Source of the DNA: Haemaphysalis longicornis
Taxonomy: Eukaryota; Arthropoda; Arachnida; Ixodida; Ixodidae
Reading direction: 5' to 3'
Length of the DNA: 64,000 nt
Assembly (NCBI GenBank): GCA_013339765.2
Contig: CM023457.1
Location: 48,691,847-48,755,846 of the forward strand
The notes under the pieces are model-generated. The model had not been told where the DNA came from. It was given only the letters and a program-made list of their open reading frames with translations, and did not search any database. The translations under genes were made by a program, and so were the position numbers. Below are positions 42,968 through 54,444 of this stretch, piece after piece; within the stretch, counting starts at the first letter, position 1, and each line of letters begins with the position of its first letter.

Positions 42968-43190
42968 GATCCGCCGCGGCGGCTGAGCGGCTAAGACATT
43001 TTGCTGCTGAGCCCAAGGAAGCGGGTTCGCTTGTTTAATTAATCGGAGCAAAAAGCGAAGATTCCCGTGTGTTCGAGATTTCAGCGCACGTTAAAGATCC
43101 CCGGGTGCTAAAAATTAATCCGGAGCCCTCCACTACGGCGCGCCTCATCGCCTGTGCAGCGCCGGCGCGTTAAACCTCATAATCAAACCC
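42968..43190 (+). mobile_element. Ruka-type SINE, internally damaged
   Basis: The head CCGCCGCGGCGGCTGAGCGG and GAAGCGGGTTCGCTTG is partly altered at the B box. The body is clear: AAAGCGAAGATTCCCGTG, GCACGTTAAAGATCCCCGGG, CGGAGCCCTCCACTACGG, GGCGCGTTAAACC. Confidence 0.88.
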
Positions 43191-43669
43191 TAAAACTTGT
43201 GATGCTTGGGAAAATGGTATAGGGCCACCGTGTGTTCGCCGGCCCGTTGAGTGACGGGATGACTCTACTGATCCTTCCACTCCATGACTCTTCAACTCAC
43301 AGCAGAATTTACAGCCACAACGTCAATTACCAGTTTTAGCAGGAGCGAGCTTAAACTATAGAATTACTTGTTCGAAGTGCTTGGATATCTGGAGTGCCCG
43401 ACAACAAGGAAATTGTGATTGATGACTACATATATGGTACGAGTTGGCCGTTGGAGCCCCAGCAACAAGCTATAAGATAGAGCGGATGACTGTATCCACA
43501 TTAGAGAAAAGGCACAAGGGGAGGGTGACTGACTAAAGTTTATAGAGACGCTCATAAAAATTGGGCTATTAAGGAAGGTCCTAGCAAGGTATACAACTTG
43601 ACCGTCCACCCTACCTAGTTGGTGAGGTTATTGAAACTTACCTCCTAATCGCGACGTGTTTCTGTGTGT
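43191..43669. other. No recognisable feature
   Basis: No gene or repeat is supported. Confidence 0.4.
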
Positions 43670-45420
43670 TAGTAATATGTGTTCCAAATTCCAATAGGGC
43701 GCTTCGAGCTCCTAATATTAGTGCGACCGATAACTTCCAGCCACAAGGGCGCTGTGTGGCGGGAGAGTATGAAGGGCGACGGGTTTGGAGCCAGCAAACA
43801 TAAATAACGCGCTACTGGCGACAGGCGTTTGCAACCTAAAGGGACAGACCGATTTTTGTCGGGTATGTGCTCTGCATCCAAAATGAAAGGACATCACCTG
43901 AGACAACTTAAACCGAAACTGTTTCCTGATAGGTCCCTAGAGCGTTTGAAAGCGGAATTAGAGAGTTTTAAATGCAGAGCATTTCTTAACTCACGATGTC
44001 ACCCGGCGTTTGTCGGCGTGCCTCGGCGTCCGCAACAGCCGTTCCAGGTGCGCCCTCTCCCCCACTCCTCCTCGCCTGCTCTCCTCTGCTCCTCGCGTGT
44101 GCTCTGCGTGCTCGGATCGCGTTCAGCAACAGGTGGGGCGCGCATGCGTCGTAGTTTGGCGCGGGAGCAACAACAGTTGTGGCGTGATCGTGACGTAGTC
44201 GTGACGTGGTCGTGGCGCGGTCGTGCCGTGATGGGGCGGTTCTCGGCGTTCGCTCTCGCTGTCAATTTCTTTCGAACCAGATAAAATCGGGTATGTGCGC
44301 CCCGCGAAAATGCTCTGCATTCGACCGTGCCCCTCGCGAGGGGGATGTTTTGCTTTCCGTTGCTATGACAGAGAGCCCTAGCGGGTGCGCCACTGGCGTC
44401 GTAAATTAGTCTGTGGGTACGTACTTTTAGCACTCCGTCTGTTCCGTCGTGTACGTAGTTACCTGTTGACCGGGAGCCGACTGCGCCTGCGCGCGCGGAA
44501 GGGTGAGGAGGAAGGGTGAGGAGGCTCATTCCACCGTGACGAATGCGCGGACATAGCGAAGGCCGGCGCGCGGAACTAATCCCCTTACCGTGACGAGTGC
44601 ACAAGTGCCCAGACGGGTCCCGGTCAACATGGTAACTACGTACACGACGGAACAGACGGACTGCTAAAACTCTCTATTCTTAAATCTGCCAGCCTTACAT
44701 ATGCTTCCAAAGCGAATGCTGCCAACCATAGCAGCGAGCGTGCGTAACATACTCTTCACAGCACGTGAGACGAAAATAGGTGTTTAAAAACTTGTCCCCA
44801 CCTAAAACAATGATAAAGTACAGTTTAATCACGCATTGAAGCCGACTGAGTTGTTAGTATACGTACGGTAATGTCACGTTAAGACACTATACATGGCGGC
44901 ACCTTTCATAGACATTCTTCGTGGTTACCCCAATATGAGCTAGAGGACATGGACTGCACAAATATCGGTCGTCTGCCCCTTTTTATTAATGTTGTGTTCA
45001 TATATCATTCTCCGGCTTCTGCAGTTTGTTACCGTCCTCCTCTGCACCGGCTGGCATTTGGGGCCCCATTTGACATTCACTTCCGGAGTCGCTGGAGGGC
45101 CGGCGTCCCCAGCTGCTAATACGGCACGAGCCGTTGAAGCTGGCCGTATACGCGTGGAGACCTCATCTATAAGCGCGTGACAGAGAGTGTGACCTACGGT
45201 ATACGACCATGCTCCGCTGGCCCGCTTTTATAGTCGTGCCGCAACTTCCCGTTTCCCGTTCTCCTGGCGCCCCTCTGTCGCATTATCGCTTCCGCTGAAA
45301 CGTATCAGCAATTTAATCCCCCACGATAATCGCCAATTGCGGCTGTGCACCTGTGGAGGTGATTTACAACCGACAAAATTGTCCGAAGTATCAGCCAGGC
45401 CAAGTTAGGCCTACAAATGC
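43670..45420 (+). repeat. Repeat/duplicated block related to 63255-63950
   Basis: GGCGGGAGAGTATGAAGGGCG at 43757 pairs with GGCGGGAGAGTATGACGGGCG at 63331. ACTTCCGGAGTCGCT at 45079 pairs with the same at 63522. CCCCAGCTGCTAATA at 45107 pairs with that at 63553. Between these anchors this copy carries extra sequence, including the long-TIR MITE at 44421-44678. The order is the same in both, downstream of the duplicated 39.05/57.3-kb block. Confidence 0.65.
44421..44678. mobile_element. Long-TIR MITE, copy 2
   Basis: The ends GTACTTTTAGCACTCCGTC and CTGCTAAAACTCTCTATT, together with GTTCCGTCGTGTACGTAGTT and its complement, form long inverted ends. The interior matches 19833-20100 in the opposite orientation (GAATGCGCGGACATAGCGAA). 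There is no coding capacity. Confidence 0.8.
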
Positions 45421-45679
45421 ACAGTACGCTTAATGACCGCCTTCATCAGCGCTTCAGCGCTGGGCATACTTGTCTGCTCCAACTTTTCTTCATTCTTTCC
45501 TTTCTCTTTCTTTGCCTATTTCCCCTTTCCCACGTGCAGGATACCAAACTGGGCTCTGGCCAGGTTAAATTTCCTGCCTTCCTTCTGCACCGTTCCTTTC
45601 TTCCTCACATGTGGGATATTCAAACTCATTCGCGAAAGACAATTCGTGAAGTACAATTTTGGTTAAAAATTCTATTTCA

Positions 45680-46720
45680 TTAAAACGTTCGCTTTGTCCC
45701 GATAACAATAATACCAATTTTTCCGCAAGCTTCGGTCTTTGAAAGTGGAAGCAAGATGGTGCCTTCACTGTCATGGCCTGTCCGGGCAGCTGCAGCAGCC
45801 AAAACATTTCCCGTAATTCCGCAGTGAGTTGGCAGCCACTGAAAAAAAGTATTGTGGCCTTTTATGACAGCCTGGTGAAATAATTCTCGGATTTCTGTCA
45901 CCAGTTGGTGCAAAGGACAGTAACGTAGGGGCTGCTCTGAAACTTTGCCGGGCACCTTTGGAACCGGTAAAAATACACCATTTTTGGAGAGGACCTTCCA
46001 TAATGTATTGAAGAGCTTCACGGATGGCTGCAAGTTCAATAGCCGTCGAGTTCGTGACATGGGCGGCACGGAATCGAATTTTGGTTGATTATGATGGTAT
46101 AACCACTGCACCTGTCGAGCTCGCGGTCGTTACAGAACCGCTATGGTGCTTTGTCAGTTCGTGTGGAGGACCTCCATTAGTCGATGGAATACACCGGGCT
46201 TTGTGCTTCGCGCCTCCACAACCAGGACCCTCTACTCCAGGGCAGTCTTCCGTGTGGGCTATCTCGATCCCAGTCAACTCTACTTCGTAGACTTTGTAAA
46301 GTCCTACTCCTTCCTCGTCGGGATGGCCAGTAGTGCCCACTGCGACACCTGCGAGGTTGAAAAAACAATCGAAAATGTGCTTTGTCGCTGCCCGCAGTAT
46401 TCATCGGAAAGACATGTTTTGGCCGCAGAGCTCAACCGATTGGACAAACAACCGTTCACAATAGAGGCTATTCTAGGACACCGACCCTTGCAATCGGCTT
46501 CGCAGAAGGCAACAAAAGCCCTTCTGCGTTTTATGAATGACACAGGCTTGGCTGAAAGACTATAGTGTCCACAAAGGGACTAGAGTGTGTGCGCGGCCCT
46601 GCTCCTTTCCCATTTTTTGCCTACCCTCTCTGTCATCCTCTGCACACCCCTTCCCCAGTGTCGAGTAGCAATCCGGGCTCTAAGCCTAGATAACTTCTCA
46701 GCCTCTCCATTTGCTTGTCA
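45680..46720 (+). mobile_element. RNase H-type LINE 3' end with inverted 5' half (twin priming)
   Basis: The minus strand (46020-45680) reads RELFHQAVIKGHNTFFQWLP, then THCGITGN, then LLPLSKTEA, the end of an RNase H domain. The plus strand (46143-46562) resumes from WNTPGF, KSYSFLVGM and CDTCEVEKTIENVLCRCPQY, and ends QKATKALLRFMNDTGLAERL. The two halves are adjacent parts of the same ORF2 tail but on opposite strands. This is the layout left by twin-primed reverse transcription. The 3' UTR runs to about 46720. Confidence 0.85.
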
Positions 46721-47044
46721 CTCTCTCTCTCTCTTTCCGCAAGCTTCAAGGAAAAAATAATTCTTATATGTCTGTGTCCCTTTTATAAGGTCTATCATAC
46801 TAATAGAGCCTTCTCCGATTCACTGTTTTTCCCCCAACCTACACATCATCAAGCAGGGATCACCAGTTACAGAGGTGGCATTGCTTTCAGCCATATGAAC
46901 CATCAACGCCTTCGAAACAGCCATTTCGAGCACTGAATTGTAATTTACTGTAACACTGCTTTTTGGCTGTATGTTTTTTTGATTTGTTAGCACACTCCTA
47001 TCTGTAATTCTGTGTGCCTTGAGAGCAACTAAATGAAATGAAAT
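46721..47044. other. No gene; ends in (AAATG)n
   Basis: AAATG units at 47031-47050 make a short simple repeat. Nothing else is seen. Confidence 0.5.
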
Positions 47045-47440
47045 GAAATGTTAAGGAAAACAGATCAAGCAGTAGCGACTCCCCGGCCACCTTCCGGCGA
47101 GTTTTCAATGACGTCACAGAATCATGTTTGCGTGATTGGCGGTCGCCACCAAGAAACATGACTGGGCGATTGTAGCGGGGTACGTAGTTCTGTTTCATCG
47201 TGTCGCTTAATGCGAACGTGCGTTTAACATATATTTTTTAATGCTGACCCATGTCACGTCACTCCTTCCCATATCGGTGCAGCGCAAAATTTGAACGATT
47301 TCAACATTCCCTGCGTCTTTTTTTTTCCCCGTATACAAAACATTTTCCGTGGCTGGAACGGAGCTGAGTGAGTTACCGAAGGCTCGGTCTTTAAAACTGG
47401 ACAAAGTTGTAATATGTCTTAGTGGCCCTTTTAAAGGAGA
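47045..47440 (+). repeat. Dispersed repeat, third copy
   Basis: It shares CCACCTTCCGGCGAGTTTTC, AAACATGACTGGGCGATTG and CGTGGCTGGAACGGAGCTGAG with 31310-31690, and part with 1021-1160. The repeat type is unknown. Confidence 0.65.
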
Positions 47441-48174
47441 TTCACACAGGGGATAAAATCCATCCACTCCCTCCCCGCGCCGCGTATCACGTCACCCACC
47501 ACACATCACTCATCTTTGCGTATTACGTGCGCAGCCGGCACAAGCGTGGGCGGATAGATGTCGGGAGTGGCACCGCAGGGTCGGGGTCGGTTCGTCCAAG
47601 CTGTACAGACCGCACAGACGAATCCTTCACCGTTGGCGAAATGCTTCTTGCCCGTCTGGCAACTCTCCTTCCTTTACATTTTGTGCGTCGCTCTTATCTA
47701 AGTTGCTGCTGATGACAGATGCACTTGAGTCCGCAGGGCCGAAGTTTCTGGCTGGCATGTTGTGGCTCCTGCCGAGGCCCCGAATCATTTGGAAGCCCAT
47801 CACCGGCAGTGGGAAACGTAATAGAATGTGGGAACAGCGCACCCAGAGAGTAGTCTTTGAGCATGAAGGTAAAGCATTTCGCCAACGCCAAAGAAATTCC
47901 TGTCGAGGCCGCATCTGATACCAGAGGCGCCGCTCCCGAGGGCCCGCCGCCTGCGAATCTGCTGGCTGCCCATCATGTTTACGCACAGAGCCGTGACGTG
48001 CGGTCCCGTGATACGCGGCACGGAAAGGGAGCGGATGAGTTTTACCCTCCGTGGGAATCCGCCTTTAATTCCGGCTTGTGTAAATACCACGTGTACATCC
48101 ATTTTAACCTTGCGGTATACTCCTTCTGTTTGTTGTTTATCCCGAAGTCCCCAAAGCGTGCACGGAAGTCCACG
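47441..48174 (+). promoter_or_regulatory. Upstream region of regucalcin copy C
   Basis: No strong TATA box is seen near the ATG. AGACCGCACAGACG near 47606 and a GC-rich stretch at 47900-47960 precede it. The frame of exon 1 stays open upstream to a possible ATG at 47857 (about 106 extra residues). Nothing in that extension resembles the family, and the tail includes a chance hydrophobic run. I take this as 5' UTR or promoter. Confidence 0.4.
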
Positions 48175-48331
48175 ATGAAGGTGGAAATCGCCAGCAGACG
48201 GAAGAACCTCCTGGGCGAGGGACCGCACTGGGACGGCCGCTCTTCGACACTGCTCTACGTGGACTGCCTCGGACGGGACATCGTCCGCTACGACCCCAGC
48301 ACTCGCACCGAAACGGAGGTGTTCCACTTGG
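48175..48331 (+). CDS. RGN: Regucalcin/SMP-30-like copy C, exon 1
   Basis: The 157-nt exon is the same size as in copy B, from the ATG to the donor GTCAGT. It encodes MKVEIASRRKNLLGEGPHWD, then GRSSTLLYVDCLGRDIVRYD. The N-terminal metal-binding Glu (GEGPHWD) is present. Copy C is clearly the outgroup to A and B in sequence, and its gene is only 5.6 kb long because its introns have few insertions. Confidence 0.93.
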
Positions 48332-49906
48332 GTCAGTCCCTCTCCATCCCGCATGCGGCGAACCTTAACTACACGCCACTCCTTATCTGGAAGAAATTTA
48401 ACTACACTATACCATAAAATTCGGGGGAAAGGAATGGACGGGAAAAACTCATGATAGAAGCGGCTGAGAATATTTGGAAGAAGCCTTTGTACTACAGCTT
48501 TAAGCGCGAAAAATGAATACCTATATATGACGCGAAGGACAAGGACAGGCGGTAACCTAATAATATATATAATAATAATAATATAATAATAATAATCATA
48601 ATACTATAATAATAATAATAATATAATAATTTCACAGGCACGGAATGCATTGTGCGGGCCAGCCCAAGCCAAAAAAAAAGGCTTGTGGGGCCGCGACCAG
48701 CAGTTGCTGCACATCATGGACGCAACGACACGAACATTATGTCTTCTGTAAAGGAAAGTGAAAAAAAAAAAGAATAAAGCAAACGAAAAAAAAAGAAAAG
48801 AAGGAGAGCGCCTGTCCTTGTTTTTCACTTCCTACGTCATGTTTTCGCGCTTAAAGCTGTTGATCACAAATTACCAACTAGCTCGAACCCCTGAAGCCTT
48901 TTTCCATCAGTGGGGAAAAACACGGGGATCATGATTGCGATGATGATGAGGGTGGGGGGGGAGCAGTTAAAAAAAACTGTCGTCATCGCACTAAATGCGC
49001 AAGTTCGGCCGTAGAGTCAAGGTTTGAAGCTGTTTGGCACCGTTTACGTTCTTTGGGTTATTTACACGATGGAGACTTGTCAGTTGGGAGCGACATCTTG
49101 AGGAATGTATACTGCTGACTACGAAATGATTCGCTTTGAAACTGCCACTTGTATTGTTTTCGCTTGTTCCACTTTCCGGGTCGAAACCTAGCCTCCTCTG
49201 AGAAGACCGAAATAGATACTAAATACTAAAAGGGAGACCCAGGGGACTTGTTATATTGAACTATTGCACGACGCCGTCTGTTTGTAGCGAAGGTGAGAAC
49301 AGCAATACCTCAGGTAGGTCAGGATCACTTCGTCGAAGCGACAGACTCGTGAAGTTAACTCGCGCAGGCGTTTTCAATGGAGACTGGGATTAATTCGTGA
49401 CATTGTATTCTGTCGTTGCTGCAGTAATTTATAAGCAGATTAAGACCGAAAATCACGAAAACAACTTGTGTCACATTCCGAATACTCGCAGTGGCGCACT
49501 CTTTGCGCCGCGCGGAGAAACAGCCGTCTGCGGTGATGAGGCGCAGGGGAAAGTTCCCTTGTTGAACCTGAGTATAGCACCAACCAGTGTGGCTCTAGTA
49601 GCATACTTTGCTAATTCAGTTGTTTCAATCTAGCGCCATTTTTTCCATGCGCTTGTTCAATGACTTGAGCAGCATGGAAGAAAACGTAACTGAAACTGAT
49701 CCACCTCAACAAGCTGCCAGGGATCAGATACCACTGACAATTTATGATTGCACTTGTAATTTTGAATCTAAACACAAGAGCAGCCCTTTGGAGCTGCTTC
49801 ATAAAAGTGAAATATTAGTCGGGTGTTCAGAGTGCGTACTGTTTATGTTTTGTGCGTGCATATTGTAATATTTTCCCCCAAACCCCTACCGTTGTTACCG
49901 CCGAAG
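48332..49906 (+). other. Copy C intron 1
   Basis: It contains an AAT-rich microsatellite (48558-48632) and G-rich runs near 48950. Open frames such as 49397-49868 show no known domain. No mobile element is recognised. Confidence 0.5.
48558..48632. repeat. (AAT)n microsatellite, imperfect
   Basis: Repeated AATAAT and ATATAAT units over about 75 bases. Confidence 0.9.
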
Positions 49907-50097
49907 GGGACATGGAAACGCCATCCCGTATGCCGAGGACAACCGCAAGCTCGTCGTCTGCATGGAAAAGGGCATCTACCGACTTGACTTTGACACCCAG
50001 AAGAAGACGCTGCTGACTGAGGTGTCTGACCCCGAGTCGACGGTGAAGACTCGGCTCAACGACGGGAAATGCGATGCCCTGGGACGCCTATGGACAG
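49907..50097 (+). CDS. RGN: Regucalcin/SMP-30-like copy C, exon 2 (acceptor out of frame by one)
   Basis: The exon encodes GNAIPYAEDNRKLVVCMEKG, IYRLDFDTQKKTLLTE and TRLNDGKCDALGRLWTG, ending at the donor GTAAGC. The only upstream AG (49905-49906, in CCGAAGGGG) gives 191 nt, one short of a multiple of three. Exon 1 and exon 2 would then join out of frame. One extra G in the GGGG run would restore the phase and give a 299-residue protein. It is a base error, a real frameshift, or an unusual acceptor. The body of the exon is certain; the start is not. Confidence 0.8.
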
Positions 50098-51416
50098 GTA
50101 AGCAGGATATGACACCCCCTGCGTCTAAACAACGCTGACCGGTTCATTTCTGTGCAGTAATTAAGTTAAAACGTTTGCTGCTGCGTCATTCGCCGGTAAG
50201 AGCGGATGCTGTCATCTGCCCCCCAAAATCATGGGGGGGAGGGGGAGTAGCATTAACCCGCTCCCATCTAATAACATGAAGCGCAACTTAACGCACTGGA
50301 AACCGGAAGTAAGTTGGGATAGGAGTGGCGCTACCAACCGAAACATTGGTTTAGAGAGTTCAGGACACACCTAAAGAAGCCATGGCAACAAAACAGCTCC
50401 AGCTGAGGAGGGCTTTGAACACATTATTTCTCCGTAATGGCAATAGGTGGCGTATGTGCGCATGTGTTTGTGTGTTTGAGCACTAAAAGATGCCGAGAAC
50501 TTCACCGATATCTCATTCGCCGTTGCATGAAATTATTTCAATGTTACGAAAATGTAAGAACGCGCGACAGCACTTTCTGCTATTTTGTGATAGGGAAGAC
50601 CTCGAGGGGATATAATGAATGGCTTCTATGCCTGCGCGTTGTTTTGCTGCTAAGGCTGTTTTCTTCCTCGTGGTTTGTACAAGAACTAGTACGTCGCACC
50701 TGGGGCTTCTTTAGATTAATTGTATTATTTTTTTGCGTATTTCTAGTGTTTTATTTATTTAGGGTCAAAACTGCGCGCCACCTCATTTATGTATCCGTAT
50801 TTACCGGCTCAGCTAGGAAATTTCACAGGATAACAACTGAGTCTACACTTTAGTTATAAAGCTGCCAGCCGTCGAAAGTTTATAGTAATGAAGAAAAATG
50901 CTCAGTTTTAATGCTTACAAACCTGGTTGTCACGAGCGAAAGCAGACTACGCCATCAGCGTATCGTGAAAGTTTGCCTTTGCTTGAACTTTCGCAGCCTG
51001 CCGTCTAGGTTAATGTATTGGATGATTAGGTTCATCTTTTCGTACACGCTGGAGGGTACGCACAACTTCCCAGCCCGCACGCCATCGATGCCGATAGTGA
51101 GGGACCAAGCGCCGGCGAAGCAGCCGTTAAACCCTCGCCTGGTCACGTGGTACCACTGCGGCGAGGCAACGAGCGAGCGAAGTGATTGGAAAGGCGCAGC
51201 TTGCGCGGCGGTGGCTGAAGATCACGTGCGACTCGAGGAATGACCTGGAGAGGTGTATAGCATATTAGAGCTGTCGCTCTAAAACAATCATGTGATGTGC
51301 ACTTCTTAATGTATAAGCTTCTAGATTTCCGATAGCGTTTGTGGCGCTTTCCTGTTAAACCCTTCGTTCTAACTACGCGATCTGAACTGGCATATGTGTC
51401 ACAACTTTGTCCACAG
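50098..51416 (+). other. Copy C intron 2
   Basis: No gene or repeat is recognised. The open frame 50437-50853 is hydrophobic and arginine-rich but resembles no family. Confidence 0.45.
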
Positions 51417-51626
51417 GATCCATGCCATCGATGGGTGTGCAGAACATAATACCCGAAAAAAACAACTTCTGGTCCTTCTCCAAGAGTCGACTTGAACACA
51501 AGCTTGACAAAGTGTCACTGTCCAATGGAATCACCTGGACGTCAGATAACAGCACCATGTTCTACGATGACTCGGTACCGGCGCAGATATATGCCTTCGA
51601 CTTTGACCTCAACGCTGGCAATATAA
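51417..51626 (+). CDS. RGN: Regucalcin/SMP-30-like copy C, exon 3
   Basis: The 210-nt exon (one codon shorter than A and B) is between CCACAG and GTGAGT. It encodes GSMPSMGVQNIIPEKNNF, KLDKVSLSNGITW and AFDFDLNAGN. The SNGITW Asn is kept. Splice phases match the paralogues. Confidence 0.93.
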
Positions 51627-52257
51627 GTGAGTGCACTCGACAAGAAAGGACTAAGGATCACGTACCCTCACGGAAAAAGTCCGGGTGCAACCTAACGAAC
51701 ATTTTTGCTTGTGGTACGCGTTTGTACGCGATGCACCGAGACACAATGCAAAACCAAATGTTCCTCCAGCGATCCTAGAAGAAATTCTATTGGATAGCTG
51801 CAGCTTCGTCGAAAAAACGCTTTTGTCCCTGACGGCTTCTTGTACGTAGATAGTAATACCCCCTCCTAAAGGCTATCGCGTCTTTCGTTTCCGTAAACGG
51901 AACTCGCCGTACCCTCAAGACATGGCGTAAGCTGCTTTTGGAACAGAAATCCGGCCCACACTGTCATTCTTGCGCAGCGCGCCTATATATAGCGATCCAT
52001 CAGCAGATGTCTCCACTTTAGACTCTTATGTTATATTTTGTTACAGTGTTGGTGACTGCAGGCTCTTGAAGAAGTGCGACACTATGAAAAGTGTACGTTA
52101 TTCCCAAAAGGAGTTACTGGGTGAAACGGAGTTCATTGCTGGAAGTGCTCGTGCTTTTGTGAAATTAGTGTTCGCACACGCTGGCGGACGGCTCCGTTAA
52201 CCTAGTAACCTCCGTCAGCGGGTGCTCCCTTCATAATTTGAACGTTCGCACTGCCAG
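51627..52257 (+). other. Copy C intron 3
   Basis: No feature is recognised apart from the splice sites. At 0.63 kb it is about eight times shorter than copy B intron 3. Confidence 0.5.
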
Positions 52258-52404
52258 GCAACCGCCGGCTTCTGGCCGACTTCCGATCCACTCCCGGCTA
52301 CCAGGGCTTGGGCCTTCCGGATGGTATGACTATGGACGTGAACGACAAGATCTGGTTGGCCTGCTTCGAAGGCTTCGCCGTGATCCAGATTGATCCAGAA
52401 ACAG
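52258..52404 (+). CDS. RGN: Regucalcin/SMP-30-like copy C, exon 4
   Basis: The 147-nt exon is between TGCCAG and GTCAGG. It encodes SNRRLLADFRSTPGYQGL, GLPDGMTMDVNDKIWL and ACFEGFAVIQIDPET. The PDGMT Asp is kept, and ACFEGFAVIQID matches the general ACY.GG.V...D pattern of the family. Confidence 0.94.
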
Positions 52405-53585
52405 GTCAGGCGCCACCGCTTTCTTCCAAAATTCACGGGCGAAGGGGGAGGGAAAATTAAATCACATGCGTGGCTCAAATCGGGCCTTCCCGCAGCAATA
52501 GCAACCATTAAAAACCATAAATTGTTTGGGCAGGAGTCGCATCACTGTAATAACTACGTATCAATTACTGCACTATGAATTTTTATCAGGAAATAAATAC
52601 TCCCGTTTGTAGCACCTCGGCATCCTGAGGGTACGAGTAAATGAGAGCCAGGATCGTATACTATATTTTAAAAAGTAGCAAAACTCGAAATATGCTCTCC
52701 TAGTCAAAAATGACGTGAAATTTTTGCACGTTATTTAACTACTACTCCTAAAAACCCTATAAATATCAAATGTTCGTGAAGTAAGCGGAATAACGTGCGC
52801 AGCCCAGAGTCAGCGAACCAAAGGTCGCAGCACTTGGTCTGTATGCATTTCTTCGAACGTAGTCCTTTCTCGATAGATATCTAGTCAAGCAAGTACGTTG
52901 CCTATCGGCCAAGAATAATCCGGGCGTGTGACGAAAACGTCACCACGGCGCTGACACTGCATGACAGAGAAACAAATACCCTGAGGGCATTTGAGAACGC
53001 ACTATCACTATGGCTTTTCATATAGCAATACTTATAAAAAACCTTCGTGGTGCATCGTGTTTGCGTCTTTCTTCGCCTTCAATACATACCAGACCGCAGA
53101 TCATTCAGAATTTCGTACTGACCAGCGACGAGCCTACATTCTGGTAGTCTCACGGAACCAGAACGACACAAATGCTGCGTAGCAATGAAGAAGATTTTGA
53201 TAAATGTCGCCAGCTGGAGCCATATTGCTCTCGCATTCATAGCGCATCAGCTGACTTCAGTATCTCAGATGATGGAGGTGGAGGAAGAGCAGGAGAAGAA
53301 GAAAACGTTTATTCCAGCCGATAATGCAGAAAAGGGAGAAAGAGGGTGAGCCCAAATCAAGTTTTGTTTCCCAGATAGATGATGCTCCAGACACAATTCG
53401 GAGCGCGGTTTCAAACCCTCAGTAAAACAATGAACCAAACCGTCTACATAACGCACCATCAAATGAAATAGGCATAAGACCTCTTTTTGCTTCCTCATCA
53501 TTGCACGGTGTTTTGCCTCACCCTGTGTCACCACTTACTCTTTGTTCTTTCCTGCCTTTCTTCCTCCCTCTGCCAATCACTGCAG
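52405..53585 (+). other. Copy C intron 4
   Basis: No gene or mobile element is recognised. The pyrimidine-rich tract 53520-53580 precedes a standard TGCAG acceptor. Confidence 0.5.
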
Positions 53586-53779
53586 CCAAGATTCTGACCA
53601 AAATCGACCTTCCGGCCAAGTACACCTCGTCATGCTGCTTCGGCGGTGCCAACTACGAAGACCTGTACGTCACTTCCGGCAGCTTCCGACCCGACTCCAC
53701 GAGAGCCGAAGACGGCCTTCTTTTCAGAGTGACTGGGCTGGGCGTCAAGGGAAAGGCGGCGTACGAATTCGCGGGATGA
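53586..53779 (+). CDS. RGN: Regucalcin/SMP-30-like copy C, exon 5 (C-terminus)
   Basis: The 194-nt exon, the same size as in copy B, ends at TGA. It encodes AKILTKIDLPAKYTSSCC, FGGANYEDLYVTSGSF, AEDGLLFRVTGLGVKGK and AAYEFAG. The CCFGG and GVKG core motifs are intact. Confidence 0.94.
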
Positions 53780-54310
53780 TCTCAGTACCTGTGCCGCGAA
53801 ATGCATGCAGCAACACCGGCGTTAGCCGGATACATAAAGCACTCAATTTGTTTCGCATCTTCATTCGCCAGGTGTCACTTGCCGGATTGAACGAGTGGCT
53901 ATCTATCCTGCTACAAGTTTTTTTTTTTTTTTCACTGATGCGCGTTCGTCCCTCGTTTTCTTTATTTGTTTCCTGTGTTCTTATCGTATGTCGTATAGGA
54001 ACCGCTAAAGGCAGAAGTTGAAATACGGTGGCAACACGTATAACTTCGCGTACATGTTCCTCCAGGCGGATGCCTGTACACTATTGATTGGCACGCCATC
54101 TTCTTTCTTCAATAGTGGAACCGTACGTCCCACTCTCCAAAAGAGGCAAGACATACAGACCGTGAATGGAGGGGTGCGTGCACGCGTGCTTCAAATTCCC
54201 CGCCGTTTGAACCTTGTAAGCTCAAGCGAACCAATTGGGTCTTAGTCAACTGACGTCGAAACGACCCGGTTGAAGAAAATAAGAAAGCTGCCATTTGCGT
54301 CCTCAGTTTT

Positions 54311-54316
<6 letters not shown>
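53780..54316 (+). other. Copy C 3' flank
   Basis: No AATAAA signal is seen close to the stop. A T-run is at 53919-53932. No gene is present. Confidence 0.45.
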
Positions 54317-54389
<73 letters not shown>

Positions 54390-54392
54390 TTT
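54317..54392. repeat. (ATTT)n microsatellite
   Basis: About 19 almost perfect ATTT units. Confidence 0.97.
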
Positions 54393-54444
54393 GTGAATTC
54401 ATTCCTGCGCCCGGCAATTTCCGGGCGCGAAAAGTTAACGGTTA

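Noticed and set aside
50437..50853. 138-codon open frame in copy C intron 2
   Set aside because: Hydrophobic and basic composition without a family match. It lies within a normal intron on the same strand as the gene and looks like chance.
54317..54392. CRISPR-like or satellite array
   Set aside because: It is a plain (ATTT)n microsatellite without spacers. No CRISPR or bacterial features exist in the window.
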